NCBI GenBank assembly: GCA_934338065.1 | Contig: CAKRGX010000001.1 | Span: 62,001 to 126,000, forward strand | Source of the DNA: an uncultured Eubacterium sp. | GTDB taxonomy: Bacteria; Bacillota; Clostridia; Lachnospirales; Lachnospiraceae | DNA length: 64,000 nt | Direction: 5' to 3' | Part shown: in pieces, positions 44,482 to 53,595 of the stretch | Layout: each line of letters opens with the position of its first letter | Position numbering within the stretch: the first letter of the stretch is position 1 | Program-made: the position numbers and the translations under genes | Notes under the pieces: generated by a model | Database searches by the model: none | Told to the model about the DNA's origin: nothing | The model's input: only the letters and a program-made list of their open reading frames with translations

Positions 44482-44983
44482 GACCATCATCTCCTTTCAT
44501 CATTTTTTCTAATTTCTCCCGCCCTCGTTTTAAAAGCGACCTTACCGTCGCTTCTTTTTTCTGAAGAATATCTGCGATTTCCGCAGTTGCATATTCTTCA
44601 AAATAATATAAGTGAATCACGCTCCGGTATTTTTCCGGCAGCGCCATCACAGCCTCCATAACGTCACTTTCTTCTCTTTCCTCTTCTGCAGCAGCTTCGT
44701 ATCCCTCAGGTATCGCCACCTCCCGCTGTCTGCTTGCTGATTTAAGTTTATCTTTACACAAATTCGCTGCCACACGCAAAAGCCAGGCTTTTACATGATT
44801 CCAATCTTCAAATTGCTTTGCCGACTGCATAAAGCGAATCAATACTTCCTGAACAATATCTTCTGCGTCTTCTCGGGTCTTCATATAAGAAAACGCCAGT
44901 CGCATAATGTCATTACCGAACTTGTCCAGGGCCTGTTCCACCGCGTCCGGTGGATTTGATGCCACATCAATGCAATTACTCAA
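44465..44983 (-). CDS. ECF-type sigma-70 factor
   Basis: Alternative sigma factor of 172 residues with regions 2 and 4 only. Region 2 (about 20-90) has MRLAFSYMKTREDAEDIVQEVLIRF and the WLLRVAANLCKDKLKS end; region 4 (about 108-165) has LPEKYRSVIHLYYFEEYATAEIADIL and ATVRSLLKRGREKLEKM. Its stop overlaps the start of the anti-sigma gene, so the two are translationally coupled. Regulon unknown; the window has no obvious additional copy of an ECF promoter. Confidence 0.94.
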   Translation of the reverse strand: MSNCIDVASNPPDAVEQALDKFGNDIMRLAFSYMKTREDAEDIVQEVLIRFMQSAKQFEDWNHVKAWLLRVAANLCKDKLKSASRQREVAIPEGYEAAAEEEREESDVMEAVMALPEKYRSVIHLYYFEEYATAEIADILQKKEATVRSLLKRGREKLEKMMKGDDGHAKRV

Positions 44984-45049
44984 AACATTATCCCCTTTCT
45001 ATTTATCATACGATTTACAAGCCAAATATGTTGCATTTTCCCACAATTT

Positions 45050-45082
45050 CAAAAAAAAGAGAACTTTATATAAAAGCCCTCT
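45050..45082 (-). terminator. Terminator of the cheX-trmL operon
   Basis: Bottom strand: a 10-bp stem with two G-T pairs (45082-45073 with 45067-45058), 5-base loop, then eight T. It starts 10 bases after the trmL stop codon. Confidence 0.85.
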
Positions 45083-45091
45083 TATATTCTA

Positions 45092-45598
45092 TCAAATCGT
45101 ACCATCCTTCCAATGTGAATGGTGTAAATGTCCTACTGTGTTCAGCTTCCGGAAGTTTTGCTGGCGCAACGCTTCATACAATACAATAGCTACTGAATTT
45201 CCTAGATTTAACGAACGAATATCCCCGAACATCGGTATACGAACTGTATTTTCTTCATTTTCTACAAGAATTTCTTCTGGAATCCCGGCACTTTCTTTTC
45301 CAAACATAATATAGCAGTCATCCTCATAGGATACATCACTGTAAATATGTTTCGCCTTTGTCGTAGCCATATAAATCTTAGCTCCCTGATTCTTCTCACA
45401 AAAATCAGAGTAACTGTCATAGATTGTGTAATCCAATTTATCCCAATAATCTAATCCTGCTCGTTTTACCTGTTTTTCATTGATCTGGAACCCCATCGGC
45501 TCGATCAGATGAAGCCTGGCACCTGCAGCCACACAGGTACGCCCTATATTTCCGGTGTTAGCAGGTATCTCCGGTTCTAACAATACAATATTCAGCAT
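45092..45598 (-). CDS. trmL: tRNA (cytidine34/uridine34-2'-O)-methyltransferase
   Basis: SPOUT-family methylase that modifies the wobble base of tRNA-Leu. The 168 residues show NIVLLEPEIPANTGNIGRTCVAA at the start, HLIEPMGFQ, then MFGKESAGIPEEIL and IPMFGDIRSLNLGNSVAIVLYEALRQ, which form the trefoil-knot SAM site. Length is standard for TrmL (YibK/CspR). It follows cheX by 1 base and ends at a strong terminator (45050-45082). Confidence 0.94.
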   Translation of the reverse strand: MLNIVLLEPEIPANTGNIGRTCVAAGARLHLIEPMGFQINEKQVKRAGLDYWDKLDYTIYDSYSDFCEKNQGAKIYMATTKAKHIYSDVSYEDDCYIMFGKESAGIPEEILVENEENTVRIPMFGDIRSLNLGNSVAIVLYEALRQQNFRKLNTVGHLHHSHWKDGTI

Positions 45599-45599
45599 C

Positions 45600-46076
45600 T
45601 TAACTCTCTTGCTTTAATGCAAGGAACAAATCAATTCCACCACTGCCGTCGGTAAAATTCATTGGCACACAAAGAGATTTGGTATAATTGGATGAAAAAC
45701 TAACCTCCCCATGTGACAAAGTCGGCGGTGTAATATCAATTCCTACACCATTCGATGAAAATACGGTAGCCGCATTTCCCATGATCATATTTCCTAATTC
45801 GCTGAGCGCACTAGAGGCAAAATCATCAATTGCCTTCACTTCCATCATACACATTTTGGAAGCAATTGCGCATGCATTCTCTTCCGTCATAGCAATCAAT
45901 ACCTGACCACGCATCTCGCCAGTTACGCCAATAATGATAACCCAGCTATCGGAAGCAAACTTAGCCTCGCGTAAAACGGGTTTCTGAATTCCTACATCGA
46001 CAAAACACATGTCTTGTAACACTTTTTTTGCTGCCATGAGAAAGGGATTGATATGTTCTGCATTTAACGTAGCCAT
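45600..46076 (-). CDS. cheX: CheX-type chemotaxis phosphatase
   Basis: A 158-residue member of the CheC/CheX/FliY family, whose members dephosphorylate CheY-P. The active-site helix SALSELGNMIMGNAA keeps the E-x-x-N pair, and the conserved proline about 22 residues on is present (DITPPTL). The start is ATG 46076 (MATLNAEHINPF) behind GGGGAG; the longer frame to 46112 has no site. No other chemotaxis or flagellar gene is in the window, so it may serve a system elsewhere or a different response regulator. Confidence 0.85.
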   Translation of the reverse strand: MATLNAEHINPFLMAAKKVLQDMCFVDVGIQKPVLREAKFASDSWVIIIGVTGEMRGQVLIAMTEENACAIASKMCMMEVKAIDDFASSALSELGNMIMGNAATVFSSNGVGIDITPPTLSHGEVSFSSNYTKSLCVPMNFTDGSGGIDLFLALKQES

Positions 46077-46170
46077 TCTTTTCTCCCCTTTGCACAGTCT
46101 TATTATTATCATATCACACTTAAGAAACCGTGTCTATAAATTTCTCAATTTTAGGATTTGCTTTTCACCG

Positions 46171-47148
46171 TCATGCCCGGAACAGTTCATCTGTTTTCGG
46201 TGGTTCCAGATAGCGCCGTTCCTCACCATTTATGATAACCCGGTCATTTCCTTCCGTTGCATAGCCCACTACAGCAGCCGGAATCCCTGCCAGTCCAAGT
46301 TTATCCACCAATTCCTGTCCGTGCGATGTTCCGATCAGCATTGATCCACTGGAGATAAGCATATAAGGGTTGATATCCAGCACTTCGCATAACTCAATTG
46401 TCTCCTGACGGATTGGTATTTTCTTCAAGTCAACCTCCAATCCAACTCCAGATGCAGATGCCATTTCCCATAAAGCACCAAAGATTCCTCCCTCAGTTAC
46501 GTCGTGCATGGCACTCACACCTACCTGCATTGCCACTTCGCTGTCCCTGACAACACTTAAAAAATGATCAAATTCCTTGGCTGTTTCGACCATTTCCTCT
46601 GGAAGCTTCTCTTTTAATACATCTTCCTTTTCCTTTGCCAAAATAGACGATCCTTCCAGTCCGATCCACTTCGTGATGACCAGCTCCTGCCCCGGCTTTA
46701 GTCCCCCGGTCGTTATCATCCGGTCCTTTGCAATTCTTCCCACGCCTGTGACAGAAACGAGCGTCTGGGTCACTGCGGCAGACACTTCCGTATGACCGCC
46801 AAGAATTTCTACATGATACTCCTCGGTGAGTTTTGTCACATCGTCCATGATTGCCTTCAATTCTTCTTCCGAATTCTCTGGTGGAAAAATGATCGTCAGC
46901 AGAATCCCAATTAATTCTGCTCCCGAAGAAGCAATATCATTGGCTGTAATATGAAACGCCAGCTTACCAATATCCTTTGCTGTTCCCGTGATTGGATCTG
47001 TAGACAGCACAATTGCATCGCCATCTGGTTCCAGGACGGCGCAATCCTCTCCCACGCCTGCATGTACAAGTACTTCCGGCCGCTTTACCGTTAACTTTTT
47101 AAATACCGAACGTTTTAATACTGTTTCTGGTACTTTTCCTATCTCCAT
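46171..47148 (-). CDS. AIR synthase / HypE-like ATP-binding protein
   Basis: About 325 residues with the PurM/ThiL/HypE fold: VGEDCAVL at the N-terminus, IVLSTDPITGTAKDIG, HITANDIASSGAELI, ILGGHTEVS, then the second domain with VSAMHDVTEGGIFGALWEMA. It most resembles HypE-related proteins, but the C-terminal Pro-Arg-Ile-Cys that carries the thiocarboxamide in true HypE is absent (the end reads KTDELFRA), so a hydrogenase-maturation role is unlikely. The substrate is unknown. Start ATG 47148 has GGAGG upstream, 16 bases after the VanW stop codon. Confidence 0.85.
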   Translation of the reverse strand: MEIGKVPETVLKRSVFKKLTVKRPEVLVHAGVGEDCAVLEPDGDAIVLSTDPITGTAKDIGKLAFHITANDIASSGAELIGILLTIIFPPENSEEELKAIMDDVTKLTEEYHVEILGGHTEVSAAVTQTLVSVTGVGRIAKDRMITTGGLKPGQELVITKWIGLEGSSILAKEKEDVLKEKLPEEMVETAKEFDHFLSVVRDSEVAMQVGVSAMHDVTEGGIFGALWEMASASGVGLEVDLKKIPIRQETIELCEVLDINPYMLISSGSMLIGTSHGQELVDKLGLAGIPAAVVGYATEGNDRVIINGEERRYLEPPKTDELFRA

Positions 47149-47164
47149 ATTGATCCTCCATTTA

Positions 47165-48694
47165 TCACTGTGCCACATCCTGTTCTTCTGTCTGCGGCGC
47201 CGGTGCTTCCTGCGTCTTTGGTGCTGCTGTTGATTTCGGCTTCTTCGTTGCCTGTGATTTCTTCTTTTTCTCTGATTTTTCTTCTTTTTTCTTAGGGGCA
47301 GCAGTCTGTGACGGCTTTACAGATGTTCTCGGAGTCATCTCCATCGCTCCCTTGGTTACATAACGCGGAACCGCCTGATAAGTACTTGAATTTACCTGTG
47401 TTTTCTTTGTCTTGCCATTTTCTTTGACAATTTTCCAAAGAACAGCTTTATAACCGGTATGTGCCTCCTGTGTCACTTGCGAATAACCGATCGGTTTTGT
47501 CTTATCGTATATAATCTTATCCGCTCCGGGCTGCATGGTCTCAACCGTCTCAGACTCAAAAGAAATTTTCCTATCCTCACTTCTGTTTTCTTCCCCATAC
47601 ACATTAAAATAGATCGTACCGGAATAAGTCCCACCTTCAATATAAATCGGAACTTCCGTATTATTTCGGAATTTAAAATCTTTATAGTCTCCAGCAATCG
47701 CTGCATCCATTGATGGCTTTACATAGCTGACAACCATCGAATGTGGACTTCTCTCAATGATCTCCAGCTCAGCAAATAATATAGCATTATACAATGTCGT
47801 GGATACCTGACAGACCCCGCCGCCGATGGAGTCTTCCACTTTCCCGTTGTTATACGATGGCGCTGCATAATAACCATTGTCCTCCGTCAAAGGGGAAATC
47901 GTATCATGCACAGAAAATGTCTGTCCCGGATAAAGAACTGTTCCATTGATCAGGCGGGCAGCATTGGCAAGATTTTTGGAGCGGCTCACATTGCCAGTGT
48001 TATACGTAGTACGAAATGAGCCAATCTTATCCTTACAGCGGGATGCCATTTCCATTGTAATCTTTGGCTCCTGTATCTGGATTTCTGCTGAAGCTGTAAT
48101 CCTGTCCTTGTCCTCCTGCTCTTTTAAGGATTTCTTTATATTTTCCACCGTTGCATCGGCGTCGATCGTCACACCATCTCTCGCTTCTGTATAAGTCAAA
48201 GTGCCATCTTCCATTTTGATCGTCGCATTCTTTGCTTTGGTACACTTTCTGTTGCATTTTTTCTTGATAAAGCTCTTTAGTTTCTTCGCGGAATAAGTGA
48301 AGGATAAACGGTACACGATATGATTCTTTTCAACTTCTTTGATTGTTGCATAATTTGTGATGGGATTCCTTTCTTTTCCTACCTTGAGTGCCTGCTCAAT
48401 ATAATCATTTGCCTCACAGGCAAAGCCTATATCTGCCAGCGGAGCTGTTACTTTTTCCCCATTCACATCAACTTCCAGCAGCCGTTCCAGCTTGCCATCA
48501 ATATAATCATTCACAGCGCCTGCCGCTTCTTCACGCGACATACCGCTCAGATCCATGTCCTCAACGTACACACCATTGCATATGATATTTTTTGCCGGTT
48601 TTACCATCTGATATGCGATACACACATAACCGGCGATCAAAATGAGCAGAATCACTATCACCAATAATGCCGGCCCTTTTCTTGCTTTTTTCAC
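47165..48694 (-). CDS. VanW family exported protein with YoaR-like domains
   Basis: A 509-residue protein with one N-terminal membrane helix (about 8-30), a pair of putative peptidoglycan-binding domains of the YoaR type (about 40-215), and the VanW domain (about 230-365), with NLANAARLINGTVLYPGQTFSVH and the IGGGVCQVSTTLYNAIL motif. The C-terminal 60 residues are a Lys/Ala/Pro/Gln-rich tail that may thread the cell wall. VanW's biochemical role is unknown; the name comes from a vancomycin cluster, but family members are widespread and this is not evidence of resistance. GTG start with GGTGAGGG 7 bases upstream. Confidence 0.9.
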   Translation of the reverse strand: MKKARKGPALLVIVILLILIAGYVCIAYQMVKPAKNIICNGVYVEDMDLSGMSREEAAGAVNDYIDGKLERLLEVDVNGEKVTAPLADIGFACEANDYIEQALKVGKERNPITNYATIKEVEKNHIVYRLSFTYSAKKLKSFIKKKCNRKCTKAKNATIKMEDGTLTYTEARDGVTIDADATVENIKKSLKEQEDKDRITASAEIQIQEPKITMEMASRCKDKIGSFRTTYNTGNVSRSKNLANAARLINGTVLYPGQTFSVHDTISPLTEDNGYYAAPSYNNGKVEDSIGGGVCQVSTTLYNAILFAELEIIERSPHSMVVSYVKPSMDAAIAGDYKDFKFRNNTEVPIYIEGGTYSGTIYFNVYGEENRSEDRKISFESETVETMQPGADKIIYDKTKPIGYSQVTQEAHTGYKAVLWKIVKENGKTKKTQVNSSTYQAVPRYVTKGAMEMTPRTSVKPSQTAAPKKKEEKSEKKKKSQATKKPKSTAAPKTQEAPAPQTEEQDVAQ

Positions 48695-48771
48695 AATCTA
48701 ACCCTCACCTTTTCTAAACCGCCTGGGCGATTTCATACTTGCGAATTCCCTGAAGTTGTATTACACTTAGA

Positions 48772-48864
48772 TTACATGCCTGCCAATAATCCGATAAACA
48801 TTGCCAGAATGACAACACCACAGATTATGGACGCAATTAAACGTTGTTTTTTACGGTTAAACAT
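48772..48864 (-). CDS. 30-residue single-helix membrane peptide
   Basis: A short open frame with ATG at 48864, an AAAGGGGG site 7-8 bases upstream, and a product of 30 residues: a basic N-terminus (MFNRKKQRL) followed by one hydrophobic helix (IASIICGVVILAMFIGLLAG). The ribosome site, the charge pattern and the helix that fills a membrane make it credible as a real small membrane protein. It lies on the bottom strand 77 bases upstream of the VanW gene, possibly in the same transcript, and is divergent from the gene at 48894. Confidence 0.6.
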   Translation of the reverse strand: MFNRKKQRLIASIICGVVILAMFIGLLAGM

Positions 48865-48893
48865 ATAAATCCCCCTTTCCGATTGGAGTTAAT

Positions 48894-49514
48894 ATGAAAT
48901 TTATTATTATTTATTTTATCTGCTTTCTGATCTTCTGCGCATGGAGAGCGTATGAGCAGCACAAAAGTGAACGTCTGGAGCAAAAAGCCACAGATGACTT
49001 CTGGGCCAGAGAACTGGAAGCCAATCACACAAGAAAAAAGGATATCTCGCATCTTCCTCTCTTGAAAGTAACCCCGGAAGATCTTCCGGAGATCTATTCC
49101 GCTGATCCATCTATTGTTCCCTATATAGATCAGCTCTATGAAAGTATAAAACTTCCTATGCTCGATCTGTCGGAATATTCCAACACAGATTTAAAATTAG
49201 CATATGGTGCCGCAAATTTCAAGACTTTATCGCAATATGATAATAATTATACCACATTTTTATCTGCTCTGTCCAACCTGGCTCATGCCTGCTGCGAAAA
49301 AAATTTGTATCAGGAAGCCGGATTGCTGTATGAAGCGGCACTTTCTTATGGTTCGAAACAGCTTAGTGACTACACCGAACTGGCAGCCGTCTATCTAAAA
49401 TCAGACTCGCCGGAAAACATCACAAAACTTATCAACCGTGTAGAAGCATCCGATCATCCCCGAAAAAATACCATTATAGAATCCCTTCAGCAGATTATGC
49501 TAACATACCAGTAA
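48894..49514 (+). CDS. Membrane-anchored hypothetical protein
   Basis: A 206-residue protein behind a GGAG site. An N-terminal helix (about 2-18, FIIIYFICFLIFCAW) anchors it; then a charged stretch and a helical domain (about 75-206) with paired helices (ALSNLAHACCEKNLYQEAGLLYEAALSYG, LSDYTELAAVYLKSDSPENIT) that look like two or three TPR-type repeats. I do not know its function. The stop codon overlaps the end of the converging radical SAM gene by 20 bases. Confidence 0.75.
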   Translation: MKFIIIYFICFLIFCAWRAYEQHKSERLEQKATDDFWARELEANHTRKKDISHLPLLKVTPEDLPEIYSADPSIVPYIDQLYESIKLPMLDLSEYSNTDLKLAYGAANFKTLSQYDNNYTTFLSALSNLAHACCEKNLYQEAGLLYEAALSYGSKQLSDYTELAAVYLKSDSPENITKLINRVEASDHPRKNTIIESLQQIMLTYQ

Positions 49515-51297
49515 CAGCCAGTGCTGAATCTGGTATCTCAATAACCTGCGCCGAATGATCCAGCGGATTTCTCTTCTGATAATCAAATAAAAAGTATGTT
49601 TGTCTGCGTTTTTTGCATACTCCCTGTTGAAGCAGAGTTTCCATATCCACACAGAAGCAATTCATATAGAGCATATGGAATAACTGCTTTGTAACGTATC
49701 CCTCATATCCTTGGATAAAACGTGGTTCTTCACATTCTTTATCAAAGAAATCACGTACGGCTTTCTTTATCTTCTCATCCCGCAGTCTGACAAAAGAAGG
49801 TGGATTCTTCACATAGTCACGCCGATATAGATCATAAGTTAATACTTCCCGCCATTCTTCTCTCTCATCTTCTGAGGAAATAACACGCTCTGTCACAAAT
49901 TTCCAAAGGATCTCATAACGGTTGACTCTGCTGTGTTTTCGTTCCAATAATTCCTTCTCCTTATAATATTCCCCTAATTCACGGTACATATCAAAGGGAG
50001 TCTCAAAAAAATTCTTTAGATAAGCCATCGCAGCGCAAAACTGGAAACTGTTATAATATACCTCAACCATTTCTTCTATGAGTTTTAATTTCAGAACATC
50101 TTCATAAGATAACCAGCGGGTCGAAAAAACCTCATACGGCGGCTGACTGCTATAACGAATCTCATACTTTTCCTTGACTTCGTTCATATAAGAACCATCA
50201 AGCACCTTGAGGAATCCCAGTTGAAGCTGATCCGGTTTCATATCATATACTTCATTAAAGGATAAACGAAAACTCTCATAATCCTCATAGGGAAGTCCGG
50301 CAATCAGATCCAGATGCTGGTGAATATTTCCTGCCTTATGCACACGGGCAATGTTTCTTTTCAAATGTTCCAGATCCATCGTACGGCGGATTGCTTCGAT
50401 TGTTCGTCCATTCGTAGACTGTACACCAATCTCGAACTGCACTAGACCGGGACGAAAAGTAGACAGCAGGGCAAAATCTTCCTCCCGAAGCAGGTCTCCA
50501 CCAATTTCAAAATGAAAATTTGTAACCCCATTATCATGTTCTCCGATATATTGCCAGATACGGTATGCATATTCACGATTGCAGTTAAATGTCCGGTCAA
50601 CAAATTTGACTTGTCTGACACGATGACGCAGGAAGAAATCAAGCTCCGACTCCGTCTTTTCAGCGCTTTTGATCCTTACCTTTTTTTCTATCGAAGACAG
50701 GCAGTAACTGCAGGAAAACGGACATCCCCGGATACTCTCGTAATATAGGATATGATTTTCCAGCTCCGGGATATCCTGATCCCGATAAGGAAACACCAGA
50801 TCATCCATCCTCATAGCCTCTCTTGGCAATGTACGATGCACACGTTCTCCCTCTCGGTATACAATCCCCGATATCTGAGAAAAAGCAATTTCCCCCGGTT
50901 CTTTTGCAGCCTTCAGTCTTCTGGCAAAATCATAAAATGTTTGTTCCCCTTCCCCGACCATTACCAGATCAACAGCCGGGTACTTTTCCATGATTTCTTC
51001 CGGACGGTAGGCAACCTCCGGTCCCCCTGTAACGATGAACACCTCCGGCAGTATTTTCTTAATATCACACGCAATTGACATCACATACTCAATATTCCAC
51101 AGATAACAAGAGAAGCCTATTACTGAAGGCTTCTTCTCATAAATTCTCTGAAATATTTCCTGCCGCTCATGATTGATCGTATACTCCGCAAGCTGCACCA
51201 TACTTTCACATTCTTTTGCATTTGCTTTTAATGTCCGAATCGCAAGATTCGTGTGAATAAATTTGGCATTGATACCAACAAGTAAGATTGATGACAT
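49495..51297 (-). CDS. B12-binding-domain radical SAM protein (DUF4080 type)
   Basis: About 600 residues: an N-terminal cobalamin-binding-like domain (about 1-135, with GINAKFIHTNLAIRTL and VTGGPEVAYRPEEIM), the radical SAM core with the cluster motif CPFSCSYC (about 190), and a long C-terminal helical region ending in the DUF4080-like part with KRRQTYFLFDYQKRNPLDHSA. The domain-order match to DUF4080 radical SAM enzymes is good; the reaction is unknown. Start ATG 51297 has GAGGG 5 bases upstream, against an upstream ATG at 51309 with none. Confidence 0.87.
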   Translation of the reverse strand: MSSILLVGINAKFIHTNLAIRTLKANAKECESMVQLAEYTINHERQEIFQRIYEKKPSVIGFSCYLWNIEYVMSIACDIKKILPEVFIVTGGPEVAYRPEEIMEKYPAVDLVMVGEGEQTFYDFARRLKAAKEPGEIAFSQISGIVYREGERVHRTLPREAMRMDDLVFPYRDQDIPELENHILYYESIRGCPFSCSYCLSSIEKKVRIKSAEKTESELDFFLRHRVRQVKFVDRTFNCNREYAYRIWQYIGEHDNGVTNFHFEIGGDLLREEDFALLSTFRPGLVQFEIGVQSTNGRTIEAIRRTMDLEHLKRNIARVHKAGNIHQHLDLIAGLPYEDYESFRLSFNEVYDMKPDQLQLGFLKVLDGSYMNEVKEKYEIRYSSQPPYEVFSTRWLSYEDVLKLKLIEEMVEVYYNSFQFCAAMAYLKNFFETPFDMYRELGEYYKEKELLERKHSRVNRYEILWKFVTERVISSEDEREEWREVLTYDLYRRDYVKNPPSFVRLRDEKIKKAVRDFFDKECEEPRFIQGYEGYVTKQLFHMLYMNCFCVDMETLLQQGVCKKRRQTYFLFDYQKRNPLDHSAQVIEIPDSALAVTGMLA

Positions 51298-51321
51298 GCT
51301 ATCCCTCATTTCCTATTGTCC

Positions 51322-51350
51322 AAAAAAGGGGCGACCGAGAACCGCACCCC
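51322..51350 (-). terminator. Terminator-like hairpin after tRNA-Gly
   Basis: Bottom strand: GGGGTG...CGCCCC stem of about 6 bp (one T-G pair) with an 11-base loop, then six T. It lies 15 bases past the tRNA 3' end. The TGTAGGGGTGCGG...GGTCGCCCCT layout recalls a dispersed short repeat of gut Clostridia. Confidence 0.5.
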
Positions 51351-51364
51351 TACAAAATAAAAAA

Positions 51365-51435
51365 AGCGGGTGATGGGAATCGAACCCACGTATCTAGCTT
51401 GGAAGGCTAGTGTTCTACCATTGAACTACACCCGC
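51365..51435 (-). tRNA. tRNA-Gly (anticodon UCC)
   Basis: Full cloverleaf on the bottom strand, 71 bases: acceptor GCGGGTG pairing with CACCCGC, D-arm GTTCAATGGTAGAAC, anticodon stem CTAGC/GCTAG with loop CTTCCAA (anticodon TCC), T-arm with GGTTCGATTCC. The discriminator base is T (U in the RNA), as usual for bacterial tRNA-Gly. CCA is not encoded. It stands alone, not in a tRNA cluster. Confidence 0.97.
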
Positions 51436-51502
51436 ATTGACATTATAAAATTTTCAACAAAACTTATTATATCAAATAATTTCTGAAATGTCAAATTATT
51501 TT

Positions 51503-52798
51503 TTATGTAATCTGTTTCATAAACAAATATCCGACAAAGTAGATACCCATTAATATCGGTGACAAGGTTCTTATCGCATAATCCAATTTAGGATGTCTAC
51601 TTCCAAGTTCTGCAAGAATAATCCACATCGGTACTGCCGTGAGCATATAACGCGCTCCGCTGATCAGCCAGTCGACCGAATAACTCACAACGGTATAAGC
51701 TAACAGATAAGCCAGCAGTTTATTCTGATGTTTCTTTAACCCATAGATACACAACCCGATTGCCAGAAGGAAAAAGAAAAGCTGTGGAATCCATATACTG
51801 ACTTTGGTCAACGTAAGATCACCGGTCAGTGCATTTACAAAATCAAGCTTCAGCGCCTTTCCAATATACTGATAACCATGGCTCCAATATCTTCTCTGAT
51901 AATCAAGGAACGCAAACGCATTACCAGCCACACGGTAATTGATATACAGATAAATGGCTATGCCAATCATTGGTATCGGAATAAAAATAAGCTTTTTATA
52001 TATAAGCTGCCAAAAAGTCTTCCAGTCCTTTTTACGAATCTTTTCTATCGGCCGGTACTCCTCAAACCAGTGAATACACGCCGGAATCAGAATAAGTACA
52101 CCCTGTATTCTTGTCAATGTGCATAACACACCGGCCACAGCAAACCAAAACCACCGATTCTTACTGATCAGATAAAGACAAAGACAGAGCATCATGAAAA
52201 AGGTACTCTCGGACAACAACGTACCAAAATAAAATCCGAATGGTGATATCGAAAGATAAAGCACTGCTTTTTTTGCAATATCCTTACCGTAACTCTGATT
52301 TGTATAGGCAAATAAGAAACAGCATCCAGCAGAAAAGCATAATGCACTTACGAGAAGTCCCGCCACACGCAGATTGCCAACAATAACTGACACGGCCCGG
52401 ATCAGACAAGAATACATCGGAAAAAAGACAAGCGTGATTGGCTCCCCATTTTCTTTATAAAAACTATAACCACCCTTTGCAATATAATCCACATAGGAAT
52501 TCGCATCCCATATAACAAGCTTATCCAGAAACGCTTTCAACGTTAAACTTTCTTCCTGCATAAACAAACACATAGCCAGCGCTGCAAACAATATCATAAA
52601 CATTCGCAAAGCAAAAGAGGAAAAAAACAGCTCCAGATATCCTTTTTTTGATATTGGCTCGCTTGAGTGGAAAAGTTTACTCTTATCAAGCCAGGACCAA
52701 CGCTTTGACCGAAAAGTTACGCCCCCGGTCGCAAGAATACTTAACAACACAATAAGCGAAGTACCCCAGATCAATATCGACGCTGCTACATTTAACAC
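51503..52798 (-). CDS. PIG-V/GT-C family glycosyltransferase (mannosyltransferase-like)
   Basis: A polytopic membrane protein of 431 residues with about ten or eleven helices. The loop WDANSYVDYIAKGGYSFYK followed by VFFPMYSCLIRAV is the hallmark of the PIG-V mannosyltransferase branch of GT-C enzymes, where the Asp is catalytic. It probably transfers a sugar from a polyprenyl-phosphate donor to a surface glycan or protein; donor and acceptor are unknown. GTG start at 52798 with an AGGGGG site upstream; the nearby ATG is out of frame and stops at once. It follows the ABC transporter genes by 23 bases. Confidence 0.85.
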   Translation of the reverse strand: MLNVAASILIWGTSLIVLLSILATGGVTFRSKRWSWLDKSKLFHSSEPISKKGYLELFFSSFALRMFMILFAALAMCLFMQEESLTLKAFLDKLVIWDANSYVDYIAKGGYSFYKENGEPITLVFFPMYSCLIRAVSVIVGNLRVAGLLVSALCFSAGCCFLFAYTNQSYGKDIAKKAVLYLSISPFGFYFGTLLSESTFFMMLCLCLYLISKNRWFWFAVAGVLCTLTRIQGVLILIPACIHWFEEYRPIEKIRKKDWKTFWQLIYKKLIFIPIPMIGIAIYLYINYRVAGNAFAFLDYQRRYWSHGYQYIGKALKLDFVNALTGDLTLTKVSIWIPQLFFFLLAIGLCIYGLKKHQNKLLAYLLAYTVVSYSVDWLISGARYMLTAVPMWIILAELGSRHPKLDYAIRTLSPILMGIYFVGYLFMKQIT

Positions 52799-52821
52799 TT
52801 CATAATTCCCCCTCTACTTTT

Positions 52822-53595
52822 TCATACTAATACCTTCGACAGAAAATCCTGTAAACGAGGATTTTTCGGGTGCGAGAAAAATTCCTCCGGTGAAGCCTCC
52901 TCCAAAATTTTTCCATCATCAATAAATATCACCCGGTTGGCAACTTCTCTGGCAAATCCCATCTCATGAGTAACGATCACCATCGTCATTCCGTCATCTG
53001 CCAGACTCTTCATCAGATCCAGCACTTCGCCAACCATCTCCGGATCCAATGCACTTGTCGGCTCGTCAAAAAGGATTACATCCGGGTTCATGGCAAGAGA
53101 ACGGACAATCGCGACCCTCTGCTTTTGTCCGCCTGACAAAGTAGAGGGATATACATCTGCTTTATCCTGCAGACCAATTTTCTCTAACAATGTCATGGCT
53201 TGTTCTTTTGCTTCAGCAACAACTTGTTTTTTCGTCCTGCCTATCTTATATTTTTTCTGTTTCTTCAATTCCTGACAACGGACAAACACCGGAGCCAGCA
53301 TGATATTTTCCAACACTGTTTTGTTATTAAACAAGTTAAAGTGCTGGAAAACCATCCCCATATGACGGCGATGAACATTAATATTAACGTGTGTATCTGC
53401 GATATCAACGCCATTAAAAATGATCTGCCCACCCGTTGGATCTTCCATGCAATTCAGGCATCTCAGGAACGTGCTTTTCCCCGATCCTGATGGTCCGACA
53501 ACAACTACGATATCTCCCTTTTCAATCGATATATCTATGCCATTTAGCACTTTGTGGCTGTCAAAACTTTTTTGAAGATTAATTACGTCTATCAC
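52822..53595 (-). CDS. Polar amino acid ABC transporter, ATP-binding protein
   Basis: ATPase of an amino acid importer (GlnQ/ArtP type), 257 residues. Walker [11 protein letters not shown]-loop [12 protein letters not shown], signature [15 protein letters not shown], Walker [13 protein letters not shown], and the switch histidine VTHEMGFA are all present. A lysine-rich insertion (about 108-128, [16 protein letters not shown]) makes it about 15 residues longer than most GlnQ proteins. The GTG start overlaps the permease end by 17 bases. Order binding protein, permease, ATPase is a standard operon. Confidence 0.95.
   Translation of the reverse strand: MIDVINLQKSFDSHKVLNGIDISIEKGDIVVVVGPSGSGKSTFLRCLNCMEDPTGGQIIFNGVDIADTHVNINVHRRHMGMVFQHFNLFNNKTVLENIMLAPVFVRCQELKKQKKYKIGRTKKQVVAEAKEQAMTLLEKIGLQDKADVYPSTLSGGQKQRVAIVRSLAMNPDVILFDEPTSALDPEMVGEVLDLMKSLADDGMTMVIVTHEMGFAREVANRVIFIDDGKILEEASPEEFFSHPKNPRLQDFLSKVLV

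Noticed and set aside
47165..48694. Vancomycin resistance gene
   Set aside because: VanW-domain proteins are common in Firmicutes and no vanHAX-type genes are present.
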